NCBI GenBank assembly: GCA_026874595.1
Contig: CM049310.1
Location: 31,685,558-31,749,557 of the forward strand
Source of the DNA: Sipunculus nudus
Taxonomy: Eukaryota > Annelida > Sipuncula > Golfingiida > Sipunculidae
Length of the DNA stretch: 64,000 nt
Direction: 5' to 3'
This document shows, piece by piece, positions 24,801 to 35,724 of this stretch. Numbering within the stretch: position 1 is the stretch's first letter; each line of letters starts with the position of its first letter. The position numbers and the translations under genes were made by a program. Below the pieces are notes generated by a model. The model was not told where the DNA came from. It searched no databases and was given only the letters and a program-made list of their open reading frames with translations.

Positions 24801-26715
24801 TGATGATGATATGTGATATTTAAATCTGCCCACATCGCACTGTCTGATGATGATATGTGGTATTTAAATCTGCCCATGTCGTCCTGTCTGATGATGATAT
24901 GTGGTATTTAAATCTGCCCACATCGCACTGTCTGATGATGATATGTGGTATTTAAATCTGCCTATGTCGTCCTGTCTGATGATGATATGTGGTATTTAAA
25001 TCTCCCCATGTCGCACTGTCTGATGATGATATGTGGTATTCAAATCTGCCCACATCGCACTGTCTGATGATGATATGTGGTATTTAAATCTGCCCACATC
25101 GCACTGTCTGATGATGATATGTGGTATTTAAATCTGCCCATGTCGTCCTGTCTGATGATGATCTATGGTAGTTCAATCTGCCCACATCGCACTTTCTGAT
25201 GATGATATGTGGTATTTAAATCTGCCCACATCGCACTGTCTGATGATGATATGTGGTATTTAAATCTGCCCACATCGCACTGTCTGATGATGATATGTGG
25301 TATTTAAATCTGCCTACATCGCACTGTCTGATGATGATATGTGGTATTTAAATCTGCCCGCATCGCACTGTCTGATGATGATATGTGGTATTTAAATCTG
25401 CCAATGTCGTCCTGTCTGATGATGATCTATGGTAGTTCAATCTGCCCACATCGCACTGTCTGATGATGATATGTTGTATTTAAATCTGCCCACATCGCAC
25501 TGTCTGATGATGATATGTGATATTTAAATCTGCCCACATCGCACTGTCTGATGATGATATGTGGTATTTAAATCTGCCAATGTCGTCCTGTCTGATGATG
25601 ATCTATGGTAGTTCAATCTGCCCACATCGCACTGTCTGATGATGATATGTGGTATTTAAATCTGCCCACATCGCACTGTCTGATGATGATATGTGATATT
25701 TAAATCTGACCACATCGCACTTTCTGATGATGATATGTGGTATTTAAATCTGCCCACATCGCACTGTCTGATGATGATATGTGATATTTAAATCTGCCCA
25801 CATCGCACTGTCTGATGATGATATGTGGTATTTAAATCTGCCCACATCGCACTGTCTGATGATGATATGTGATATTTAAATCTGCCAACATCGCACTGTC
25901 TGATGATGATATGGGGTATTTAAATCTGCCCACATCGCACTGTCTGATGATGATATGTGGTATTTAAATCTGCCTACATCGCACTGTCTGATGATGATAT
26001 GTGGTATTTAAATCTGCCCACATCGCACTGTCTGATGATGATATGTGGTATTTAAATCTGCCCACATCGCACTTTCTGATGATGATATGTGGTATTTAAA
26101 TCTGCCCACATCACACTGTCTGATGATGATATGTGGTATTTAAATCTGCCCACATCGCACTGTCTGATGATGATATGTGGTATTTAAATCTGCCCACATC
26201 GCACTGTCTGATGATGATATGTGATATTTAAATCTGCCCACATCGCACTTTCTGATGATGATATGTGGTATTTAAATCTGCCCACATCGCACTGTCTGAT
26301 GATGATATGTGGTATTTAAATCTGCCCACATCGCACTGTCTGATGATGATATGTGGTATTTAAATCTGCCCACATCGCACTTTCTGATGATGATATGTGG
26401 TATTAAAATCTGCCTACATCGCCCTGTCTGATGATGATATGTGGTATTTAAATCTGCCCACATCGCACTGTCTGATGATGATATGTGGTATTTAAATCTG
26501 CCCACATCGCACTTTCTGATGATGATATGTGGTATTTAAATCTGCCCACATCGCACTGTCTGATGATGATATGTGGTATTTAAATCTGCCCATGTCGTCC
26601 TGTCTGATGATGATATGTGGTATTTAAATCTGCCCACATCGCACTGTCTGATGATGATATGTGGAATTTAAATCTGCCCACATCGCACTGTCTGATGATG
26701 ATCTATGGTAGTTCA
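21870..26715. repeat. Large 44-bp satellite-like array with higher-order structure
   Basis: About 110 units of 44 bp fill 4.8 kb of intron 2. Landmarks are CTGATGATGATATGTGGTAT, TTAAATCTGCCCACATCGCA and CTGT. Recurrent variants (TGATATT for GGTATT, CCATGTCGTCC for CCACATCGCA, ATCTATGGTAGTTCAA for ATATGTGGTATTTAAA, ACAATGCACTAT) mark higher-order blocks. One block of about 1 kb (about 23040-24050) recurs at an offset of 1979 bp (about 25020-26030). That offset equals 45 units minus one base, and a one-base deletion at about 24163 explains the missing base. Short open frames on the minus strand are by-products. Confidence 0.97.
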
Positions 26716-28120
26716 ATTATGTGTTTTCCTCTTTTTCATGTTTGGATAACATGGTGTTCCAATTTGTCCATAAAAAGTACTTAAAATAACATAAATACAT
26801 TGTCAGTGTAATTCGCGACATTTTGAAAAGACAAAGTAGAACAAGAAAGTGGACGTTTGCAGAAATAAAAGAATTTAGGGTTCTGGTATTGAAATTATGT
26901 AAACAGCGTCCCTCACATTAAATAAAAATGAATCATCATAAGATAAACATCATAAGAAAGCTGAATATTTCATACATGCGGAGTTGTTTTGATAAATAAG
27001 TCAGTGTTTGTCTCAGCAGTTCATCTTACTCAACTTGGTAAATACGAGTGCTGTCTAGACAGGAGTACCTGTTTTGAATGAAGTAAGATTATAGACCATT
27101 GTTCTCTGTAGCTCTACTCTTCTACAACACATTGGCGGCTTTTATTTCAGGACGTGAAACAACACAAACTCTTCTGAATTGACAGTAATTATACAGTCAA
27201 ATGTAAATGCATTTACATACTGTATGCTAGTGCAACCTTAGTGAAGAGCGCAGCTAATATCACAGAATAATAATTATTTGGTGCATTGTGATAACACCCC
27301 CGTTAATGGGGTTGAGATTTACAGATTGCTTGTCATCTTAATTTGCCACATGGCGGTTGACGTGATAATTACCAGGCTAGATGTAAAAGCTTTTTATGTG
27401 GCAATTAGGAGAAATGCTTGTTTAAACTTTATTTGAAATTAATTAAACATCAATAGGCTCTCTCTCTGAATGTAATTTGATTTTGGCGAGATAACCAATA
27501 GGATATCAAACTTGGATAGATATTAATTTTTGCCAGCTAATTAAATGGCAGCTGAAATACAGCGGTTGAGTGTTTGTCGTTCATCCTTTCGTCAGTTCGG
27601 CTCCTCCCTCAAAAGGACACTTTTTCCTTCAGTAGGAGGAAGGAACGAGCGCTGCAGGCATCTTGTAGTAAACTACTAGATCTAAAAAATGCGATCGATT
27701 CAGCAGAAGTTCATGTCACACTGGTTAATTGATGGTTATAACAAGTTATAAAGCAGTTACAAAGCCCAATGGAAACGTACCCACATGACATAACGAATTC
27801 AGTATCAAAGTCGGATTGTCACGATTTGTTGATTAATTTCCCGAACACGATGATGACGTGCGTAAATTGCATTTGGATCCCTATTTTCGCGATTATTCTT
27901 TCATATGGTCACTTGAACTTAAGAAAATTATGATTTTCCATAAAGTGTTCCTTCGTAAACAATGGATTATATACTATATTTAATGGGAAAATTTTATTTA
28001 TTTTATTTATTTTGCATTTTTACAGCGCCACATTCAACATCCTGATATTGGTCTTAAAATTATAAATTATTAGTAAAAGCATACATATTAAATTCAATTA
28101 CCTGGCAACAAATAAAACAA
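26716..28120. other. Intron 2 spacer; possible conserved non-coding block
   Basis: No exon is visible. The stretch at about 27250-27560 contains many homeodomain-type cores (TAATTA, ATTAATT, GCTAATTAAATGG) and a CACATGG/CAGCTG E-box-like pair. This composition is often seen in developmental enhancers, but it is suggestive only. The rest is AT-rich. Confidence 0.3.
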
Positions 28121-28470
28121 TTTAAAAATATTTAATGCTGTATGCACGAGTGAAAAGGGCTTTGCTTATTTGACCATTTTAAAAGGAACCAAGGATCCCA
28201 TTGTCGTGATTGAAGGTGGCAAGTTGTTCAAAATCCAGGGGCTGCACGCATAAAACGCCGATCTCCATGTGTAACCGTTTGAGTTAAAGGCAGCTTCAAT
28301 CGATTGATACCGGATAACCGTAGAGACCGACCGCGTGTGGATAGGGCTGCAAAAAGTCTTTAATGTACGCAGGTGATAGTCATTTGAAGGATTTATGGAC
28401 CAGTAGTAACAATTTGTACTGCTACCTATTCCATATTAGTAGCCACTGAAAGGCTTGAAGATATGTTCAC

Positions 28471-28516
28471 GCATATATATATATATATATATATATTTAT
28501 GTGTGTGTGTGTGTAT
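28471..28516. repeat. (TA)n/(TG)n microsatellite
   Basis: An AT-dinucleotide tract of about 26 bp is followed by ATTTATG and a GT-dinucleotide tract. It interrupts the minus-strand LINE coding remnant. Confidence 0.95.
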
Positions 28517-28851
28517 CAATATAGATATGTATCAGTTTGGCGCATAATTTTGGATTTACTGAAGTCTTGACAATTCTGACTCAGCTATACCATACAGGAG
28601 ATAATTAAAGAGGTCTTGACATGATTAGTCGAGTACTAGTGACTTACCTGTGTGACTTGATCAGTATGATCGTACCAGACTAATATTAAGTAAGTGCATA
28701 TAACTAGAACGGGCACCTGACGCAAAATGACCATGCATAGTGAGGGCACACTCAAATGTCACACCGATGTTACGCACCACCTGCTTTGGATATATAACAC
28801 TAGACCCAACTCACATATTGAAGACTTGTATGACATCAGGGGCGGATACAG

Positions 28852-29112
28852 GAATTTAGAATAAGGGGGTGGGGGGGGGGGTGGGGTGGGGGTGGGCTCT
28901 TCTTGCGAGGCCGCGTGGGTGATGCCCAGGAGTAGACATTTTTAGAAAATTTAGTTTGTAATCGTGCAATCTGGGGTCGTTTATATGCATTATAAGCAAA
29001 ACAAACATTGTAACTTTTCTATATACTTGGTGTACTATGAGTTTTTTCCCCAGATTTATTTTTGTTAGGTAGAAAGGGGGGGGGGGGGGGCGAAAACCGC
29101 CTCTGGAATTAG
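28852..29112. mobile_element. G-rich interspersed element nested in LINE remnant
   Basis: The block begins CAGGGGCGGATACAGGAATT and contains a long G-rich tract at about 28865-28896. A second G-run of about 14 lies at 29078-29091, followed by CGAAAACCGCCTCTGGAATT. The opening 'GGGGCGGAT.CAGGAATTT' resembles a common molluscan short element. The two ends are imperfectly complementary (GGCGGATACAGG versus CCGCCTCTGG), compatible with a decayed inverted-repeat transposon. Identification is by memory of similar sequences only. Confidence 0.4.
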
Positions 29113-29480
29113 GCTATGTTTCGCTATTCAGTATATGTCTGTAGGAAATCAGTTTGATATGTAGCTAAGGTGTGCCAGTGGGCGGTAGTTTTTTTTAGCT
29201 CAAGCCTTGCTAGTCCTTTCTAGGTCTTCAATGGTGGACGAATGAGTGAAACCTTGTTTTTTGCTTAGATTCTGAACTTTCTGACTGTAATGTTATATGT
29301 TTTATGAAAAAGATGAAGTAGTCTGGAATCGTTAGCTTTGCCCATACAGATCTGGTGAAGTCACTTGCAAGCTGACAAGAATGAGTAACCTGAGGTAAAG
29401 CAGAAGGTTTTGCATCACCCAACAAACAACGCTCTGTTTTGAAAATCAAACTATCTTTTTCTACCGTTTCTGATCAGGCG

Positions 29481-30063
29481 GTTAACACGGGCAAATCGGT
29501 CCCTGTAGCCAGTAATAGTACTGCGGTGCGACTTGTTCAGGATTAGGGTAAGGGTAAAACCACGTTGAACCTCGTCTGATGGCCGATACTTTTTTCTTAA
29601 AGGAGCCTAATCTCATAAAAAGCATGTTGAATTAACACAAAAAAAAAGAAATTGAAATATATTGGTACGTGCCAAAATATTATCCTGAAACCGTAGGCTT
29701 ACTCATGTACATGAGTGTTAAAAAAGTGGATCGGGCGCGATCACAGGCGTCAATATAAATACAGTGGGTGGTTCTGTATGTATGGACCGGCCAGCATCAC
29801 CTGTCAATCAGGAGATGCCCTTACTGACTTGGCCAATAAAAATGTAATACATGTTCACGCTGGCTAAGCATCACGACTTGTGGATTCTCTGGGATCGGAG
29901 ACACGGGCTCTTACTGTGCATGTTGTGTCAACTTAGACCCCTGGACCTATCGTACAGATCTGTTGCGACAGGTTCTACAGGAAATTTACATTCGGCCCAT
30001 GGACCGTAATGTCCATCCAGAAGAAAAATATCAAAGGACATGAAGGTCCATATATATTTATCG
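29481..30063. other. Intron 2 spacer
   Basis: There is nothing recognisable beyond the start of the neighbouring minus-strand LINE linker and ordinary intronic DNA. Confidence 0.3.
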
Positions 30064-30190
30064 TGTTACGGGGTGACATAAAAGTGGACCGAACTGTCCC
30101 GCTAGTGAAGCTTGCTTTTCTAGCGAAGCGGTTGGTACGCCGGACTTGTGCGACCCAGGATTTTCCCCTGATTTATTTGTCTTCGTAACA
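30064..30190 (-). mobile_element. MITE-like element, copy 2 (inverted)
   Basis: This is the reverse complement of the element at 4384-4539. It starts TGTTACGGGGTGACATAAAA and ends CTTCGTAACA, giving a perfect 7-bp terminal inverted repeat TGTTACG/CGTAACA. It is about 30 bp shorter than copy 1, mainly in the middle. It is non-coding. Confidence 0.65.
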
Positions 30191-31214
30191 AATGACAGGC
30201 TGAATGAAAATTTATAATATTGTTCCTCTAGGGGTGCATGTTTTTTAAGGGATCTTGCAACAGTATGTTGACAGATTGCAAAAGTCAGCTGGGTTTCACA
30301 TAATGATATATTTTGGCATGTGCAGGAAGAAGACTTTAAAAGTCTTGGAGGGCTATTATTCCACGTGTTCGGCTTAGGGTTAGAACACTGAGCTTTCTTC
30401 TTACGGTTCTGTGTTTGTCAAGATTCACTTGGCGTAACATTTCGAATTATCATCTGGTTAGCACACATACCAGCATCAGGGACCTGTACCTTTGACGCTA
30501 GAATCGTCTCCAGGAAATAGTGTAGGGGCATATGTAGCAAATTCGTCCTGAGTATATTTTGTTTGTAAAAATGTGACACCCCATGCATTTTTGTTCTTCG
30601 CTTTCTATGAAGCATTAAAAACATGGTGCCAATTTTTTTATTCAGTTTTGACATGTCTTTCAGCTTGTATTATAATGCTATTTAAAACATTAAATAAATA
30701 AACTGCGATCGAAACATAAACAAGGTAAGCAGCTAGGGACAAGAGGATAAGAAAGTTTTTTTTAATTGTATTTACATACTAAACACACAAAATAAGTTCT
30801 CTGAACAGTTTGGAATTGTCTAAACTCATTTTTTGTTTATATTAAATGTACCTATTCACATACCAAGTATATTTAATATACACAACATGGTGTTATATGC
30901 TTTATATACACGGCTTGATTTTTTCTCTCCTTAAAATATTATCGTACCTGCTAATATTTCATTGTAAACTGTTTGAATACTTCTGTACATAAGTGATGTC
31001 AGATTTGCCAGATCAATGGTACAAATATAAACATAGCGCGCACGCCAACTGGTGGCCATACCGGGCTACTTTACAAATTAAGATTTTTTCAATCATCAAC
31101 ACAGTGTTTCTTTTGTTTTTTCTGTCATATAATTTCTCCTAGTTTGGGAATTTTGCAAGCGCAAGATCAGAATTCTAGTTATGGTCTACAGTTTTGTTAT
31201 GGTAGACAGACACA
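30191..31214. other. Intron 2 spacer
   Basis: AT-rich, no exon or array. A 78-codon minus-strand frame at 30654-30418 has no recognisable domain and is not reported as coding. Confidence 0.35.
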
Positions 31215-31375
31215 CGTGGACTGTGTTTACTCACACACAGAACTATAACAATGAATGACACAGGTGAATTGGAGAGTGTACAGGGATGGTTTCGCCAGAA
31301 AAAAATGATGCATTCAGCCAAACTAAGGAACTAATAGCGTGAGATAATGCACATACTGTTATAAATGTGTATGTA
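31215..31375 (+). repeat. Interspersed repeat, copy 1 (pairs with 55901-56080)
   Basis: It shares the landmarks TGGACTGTGTTTACTCACAC and ACAGAAC.AT.ACAATG, followed at similar spacing by ATTCAGCCAAA and an 'AAATGCATAT'-like stretch, with the copy at 55901-56080. Both copies are in the same orientation and diverged. The nature of the element is unknown, and there is no coding capacity. Confidence 0.6.
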
Positions 31376-31524
31376 CCTTTACAGTTTTCATCAGGGGATG
31401 TGTTATTTTTTTTCTATAAGCCGTGGTAATCTCTAGTCATTTAAGTTATCCGGGAAGGTAGCTCCCACCCGTATAGTTTCCTAGACATTTATTTTTCTAT
31501 TCACTGAGGTAAAAATGAATGGCA

Positions 31525-31534
<10 letters not shown>

Positions 31535-31571
<37 letters not shown>

Positions 31572-31572
31572 C
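31535..31572. repeat. (CA)n(TA)n microsatellite
   Basis: A CA tract is followed directly by a TA tract, then CACACATATATGTGTAG. Confidence 0.95.
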
Positions 31573-31596
31573 ACACATATATGTGTAGAGAGAAAG

Positions 31597-31655
31597 AGTG
31601 ACGCCTTTCAGATAGTTACATGTTTATTAATATTAGTCTATCTAAAAGGCGTCAC
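31597..31655. other. Imperfect hairpin, 18-bp arms
   Basis: GTGACGCCTTTCAGATAG at 31598-31615 pairs with CTATCTAAAAGGCGTCAC at about 31638-31655, with one mismatch and a 22-base AT-rich loop. It sits between two microsatellites. It may be the remnant of a tiny inverted-repeat element. No RNA family is recognised. Confidence 0.6.
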
Positions 31656-31717
31656 GCTTACTCATAATCCACACTTCGACTACGAGTAATATGGCCATAC
31701 CACTAATCATAATATTA

Positions 31718-31718
31718 G

Positions 31719-31817
<99 letters not shown>

Positions 31818-31822
31818 GATGA
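31718..31822. repeat. (TA)n, (GA)n and (GAT)n compound microsatellite
   Basis: A long TA tract (about 31718-31774) is followed by a GA tract (about 31780-31812) and a short GAT run. The compound tract explains an apparent open frame on the minus strand. Confidence 0.96.
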
Positions 31823-31859
31823 TGACCTCGATTGCATTCATACACAATTGTATTTTCTT

Positions 31860-34474
31860 CCAAAATCATTTAAAATAAAATATTGTTTTACAAGACACGT
31901 TTTAGTATTTAATTTTACCATTTGCCAAATGAACATAAAAATAATTATTTAATTATTCCTACTTTTTAACAATTTATTATTAAGGTGAGATCATTAAGCA
32001 ATAAGTTGGACGAGCAGTAAGAAACACGAACTAAGTTCAGATTCTTTGAGACTTAGTTACTTGAAATTGACTTGAAAATGTGCCACATCAGACTTGATAA
32101 TGTACTTAAAGGAGTTTGCACGTGCTGTTAACCTTTATGTTGACTTCCTCTATACCGACCCCAATATTATAGCCCAAACAATTTGTTATTGTTTTTATGG
32201 TTTTTATTAAAATTACAATAACTTAATATGAAAAAATAATAAATGGAAAAACCTTTAATCACATTCAAGGCGGTTTTTCTTGTATAAGGCACATGTCATT
32301 TTGTTAACTTGTGCACTTAATAAAATTGTTCTTAATCACAATTTAAGGGAAACGAGCATTAGTTAAGCAGGCATACAATGCTTCAGTTTTTGTCTGGAGT
32401 TATTTGGTAATGATAAAAAGAACATGGGCTAAAATCAAAGATGTACTTTCCGCTGCTGCATCTAACATACCCTGCATTTAATGACATAACCAATTAGATT
32501 TTATAAATATCAGAATAGTTCTATTCTTTATTCTTTATTTCATAGTTTGCATTATATAGTTAGTACAAGCTGGGTACTCATTATCTACAGATTACTATTT
32601 TAATAAAAAAATGTTGTTCCAGTGATCTTGTTCGGAAGAATGAAGCCTATGTTTCTATTGTGCCATCGCAAGTCATTTAAGGATAATAAAAAAAGCGACA
32701 AGAATTCAATAATATCAAGCATTTAACTTTACCGTTGTTATATTTAAACTTTACCAATAGTTTTACCATAGTTTATGTTAAGATTCGTCCGTTTTTGTAA
32801 CTGTACTGGTATATCCTGAATACCTCGGTTTTATATTCCCATAAATGCATAAAAAAAATTGGCCAACCAAACAAAATCATCTTAAAGATAGACCTTCCGG
32901 GGGGTGGGGGGGGGGGGGGGGGGGTAGAGATGGGATAGAACAACATTTGTAAACACGAACGATAACATTATGACTCATGATGATACTTTTTTGTTATGAT
33001 TTCATGTTTAATTTCAAATTTGTTTCCTTCAGCAGGACTTTTCTCAAACTTTTACATTTTCTAAGGTCCCTTTGTTTTTTTTTCTTGAAACACTCCTAAT
33101 TGAATTCTTCGGCAAAACATGCATTTCATTCAATGTTAATTATATCCTTTACATGTCTCATTCTACTGTATGTCTGTAAATAGTTGTCTGCTGTAAACTG
33201 CCTAATGTGCCCAGCTTACAAAAGATTTGCAATGAATAGTAAAATAACTGATGAAAATAGCTACTCCAAAGAAGCTATGATGGCTCAAAAATGATATCAA
33301 ATTGCCCGCACAAAGCTGAGGTTAATAGATCAACGTTGTTATTATGATTATTATTTTTTTTGTTTCTTAATATGTATTTCATTTCACTGTGAATGGTGGA
33401 CTAGGTAGCATTTCCTAAAACTTTGGGTTGGGTTAGTGAGGATCTGTAACTAAATCAAGTCAAAGTTGTCCTTCTTGTCTGTTGTTTATTTTTCACAAAA
33501 TATATTAAAAAAAACAGTCATCCGGCTAAAACTTTTATGAATTAGTTCTTTGATCATGACCAAAACATAAAAAAAAACTTCTTAGAATTCCTTAGGAACC
33601 TTTAGATATACTCTGGTTAAACTAACCGTAAGAGGCGGGTTTCTATACTTTCACCATCAGCGAGCGTATAGTGATGTTGGTGATGTATAAATCGAACAAT
33701 AGGATAGCGCAATAGCAAAATCATATTAAATGGAAGAATAACAGGGCCATGTACTATCCCAGGATACCTTGGTGTCTATATACGATTTATTAAATGAATT
33801 TATCAATGGATTTTAGTTAACCAATATACCGGTGGCCATACAACAGCTAATTAATTTTTCCTGGTTAGACTGATGGATCTTGATGCGGATCCATGTGTTG
33901 GCGGAGGTATGCGCTCTACGAATGCTCTCTAACATTGGAATAAATGTCTTAACGCAGTCTTTGTGTATCTAGTCTAGTTTATTATGATGTAATATATCTT
34001 ACCAACCATTTTGAGGTGTTTTGTTGCTAAGTTTCCCTCTGTAATAAATATTTATATATATTGGCCCTCAATTTTACTCTTAAAAACAAATTTGACCTGA
34101 AATAATGACAAAACCTCTAATAAAAAAAAATGGCACCATATTTTTTTGTATAGGTTCAGGTCTAAGGATCACAAAAATGTAGGGTGTCCACTTTTTACAG
34201 GGAAAAATTACTCGGTGACATACGCCCCCACACTAAAACCACTCAATCAAAACATGCCCCATTTTTATGTTTAAGCTCCACCAAACATTGCTTGAAGGCA
34301 CGGTCTTTCGAGTTAGCTAAGATACTCTTGTTATATTGGTCGTTTGTATTGTTCAGATAAAAATATGTGTCACCTAATAAGATCACTTTATTCTGCTCAG
34401 GAACATATCTGTCTAGGAAGAGTGGCGACTAGTCAAGCACGTCTGGTTATCAGTCCTTTGGCCTCCGAGGACTA
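31860..34474. other. Intron 2 spacer, AT-rich, with a long G-run
   Basis: No gene or array is seen. A G-rich run (about 26 bases with one T) at about 32898-32924 could form a G-quadruplex or be an assembly-difficult homopolymer. The rest is AT-rich intron. Confidence 0.4.
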
Positions 34475-35250
34475 AAGTCAAGAGCAAAGGAAAGGCCCGT
34501 TCTGAAATGTCCTTCCGGAGGGTTGTAGAAAACGCATCCAGAACCAAGAAAAATGAGTCTGAGCTCTGAAATGCGAGTCCTGGACGTAGAGCCCACGTCT
34601 AGAGCCAAACAGAAGCAGCTCTGCTGTGTGTGTCCGGAGTATAGAGAACACCTCTAAAGGCAAAGAGAGGGCTGCTCTAAAGTCTGTGTCCGGCGTGTAG
34701 AGCAGACATCTAGAGCTAAGGAGAGGGCAGCTCTGCAATCTGTGTCCGGAGTGTTAAGAACCCGTTGTTACAAAGACAAAATGCGCAGGGGAAAATATTG
34801 GGTCGGCGTTCCAACCGCTTCGTTAGAAAAGCAAGCTTCATTAGCAAGACAGTTCCGTCCACTTTTATGTCACTCTGAGAAAACGCCTAGAGCCAAAGAG
34901 AGGGCCGCTCTGCAGTGTGTGTCCCGAGAAAGTGTGAACAACACGCCTTGAGCCAAAGAAACAGCCGCTCTGCAGTGTGTGTCCCGAGAAAGTGTGAAGA
35001 ACACGTCTAGAGCCAAAGAGAGGGCCGCTCTGCAGTGTGTCCCGAGAAAGTGACAAGAACACGTCTAGAGCTACAGAGAGGGCCGCTCTGCAGTGTGTAT
35101 CCCGAGAAAGTGTGAAGAACATGTCTAGAGCCAAAGAGAGGGCCGCTCTGCAGTGTGTGTCAGGTGTGTAAAGAACACGTTTAGGCCAAGGAGAGGGCCG
35201 CTCCGCAGTGTGCGTTCTGAGTGTAGAGAGCACGTCTAGAGAAAAAGTCT
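34475..35250. repeat. 60-bp minisatellite, interrupted by a MITE-like copy
   Basis: About ten to eleven units of roughly 60 bp have the landmarks ACGTCTAGAGCCAAAGAGAG, GGCCGCTCTGCAGTGTGTGT and CCCGAGAAAGTGTGAAGAAC. Units before 34760 carry TCCGGAGT instead of CCCGAGAA and are more diverged. A MITE-like element (34766-34873) splits the array between the two subtypes. The array ends about 270 bp before exon 3 and does not contain exon sequence. Confidence 0.93.
34766..34873 (+). mobile_element. MITE-like element, copy 3, inside minisatellite
   Basis: It begins TGTTACAAAGACAAAATG and shares CAGGGGAAAATATT, CAACCGCTTCGTTAGAAAAG, CAAGCTTCATTAGCAAGACA and ACTTTTATGTCAC with copies 1 and 2. The terminal CCCGTAACA is lost and replaced by array sequence. 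It is 108 bp long, shortened internally like copy 2. Its position shows the insertion happened after the minisatellite existed, or that the array later expanded on one side of it. Confidence 0.65.
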
Positions 35251-35521
35251 ACACGAAACTTTTTAAGTGAAGGGATTTTCCGGAGAGAGCTTGCAGTCAC
35301 CGGTGCGTTAACTTAAAAAAAAAACCTGATTTTACCCAATGTGCATTTCTCGCGGTATATGTTCTTTTACTATAAACACAACAATCTAATGCACAGAAAA
35401 CCTGAACAAGTGTACTGTTTACAAGTCATGCTTATCATAGCCATTTTTTCTTACGAGAGAGTGCCACAATCAGGTCATAACCCCATCTTTAAAAAGACAT
35501 ATATTATTTTCTTTCTTTCAG

Positions 35522-35724
35522 GGCGGAAGTAGATCCAGAGGAACGGAAGGTTAACGCGGTAATACAGCCCAACGGGATGGTCTCCTGGTACCCACATCGA
35601 GTGTATTCAAGTTCCTGCGCAGTCGATGTGCGCAACTTCCCTTTTGACAACCAGACGTGCCATCTTTGGTTCGGTTCATGGACGCACTCACTTATGGAAA
35701 TGGAAGTTAAACTGGCTTTTAAAG
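35522..35724 (+). CDS. nAChR-like subunit, exon 3 (Cys-loop exon)
   Basis: The borders are CTTTCTTTCAG|GGCGGA and AAAG|GTAGGT. The first base completes the Thr codon of exon 2 and the last base starts the next codon. It encodes visible residues 100-166. AEVDPEERKVNAVIQPNGMV is the loop E region, followed by SWYPHRVYSS. The Cys-loop runs from Cys130 to Cys144 with exactly 13 residues between, including the signature FPFDNQT. Then come LWFGSWTHS with the loop B Trp and MEMEVKLAFK. NQT inside the Cys-loop is a possible N-glycosylation site. The disulfide couples ligand binding to gating in this family. The exon is larger than the matching separate exons in vertebrate nicotinic genes, so it appears to be a fusion of two of them. 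Confidence 0.95.

Larger units (their letters stand above)
28125..29480 (-). mobile_element. CR1/Jockey-like LINE remnant, minus strand, RT core deleted
   Basis: Read on the minus strand, 29460-29220 gives the pre-RT linker (LLGDAKPSALPQVTHSCQLA), matching the 'KPS.LPQ..DS.QLA..F' block of these elements. From about 28800 to 28130 comes the C-terminal region: VRNIGVTFECALTMHGHFAS, RSSYMHLLNISLVRSY, LLYGIAESELSRLQ, YKLLLLVHKSF and 'SPWILNNLPPS'. The order is correct for one insertion, but the catalytic RT domain between them is missing. A G-rich element (about 28852-29112) occupies that place. A TA/TG microsatellite (28471-28516) splits the C-terminal part. Many stops and frameshifts are present. 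Confidence 0.75.

Noticed and set aside
32898-32924. Long G-run as a functional G-quadruplex
   Set aside because: Homopolymer G-runs recur in this window (about 11920, 13155, 28870, 29080) and may be sequencing-sensitive simple repeats. Nothing links them to a gene feature.
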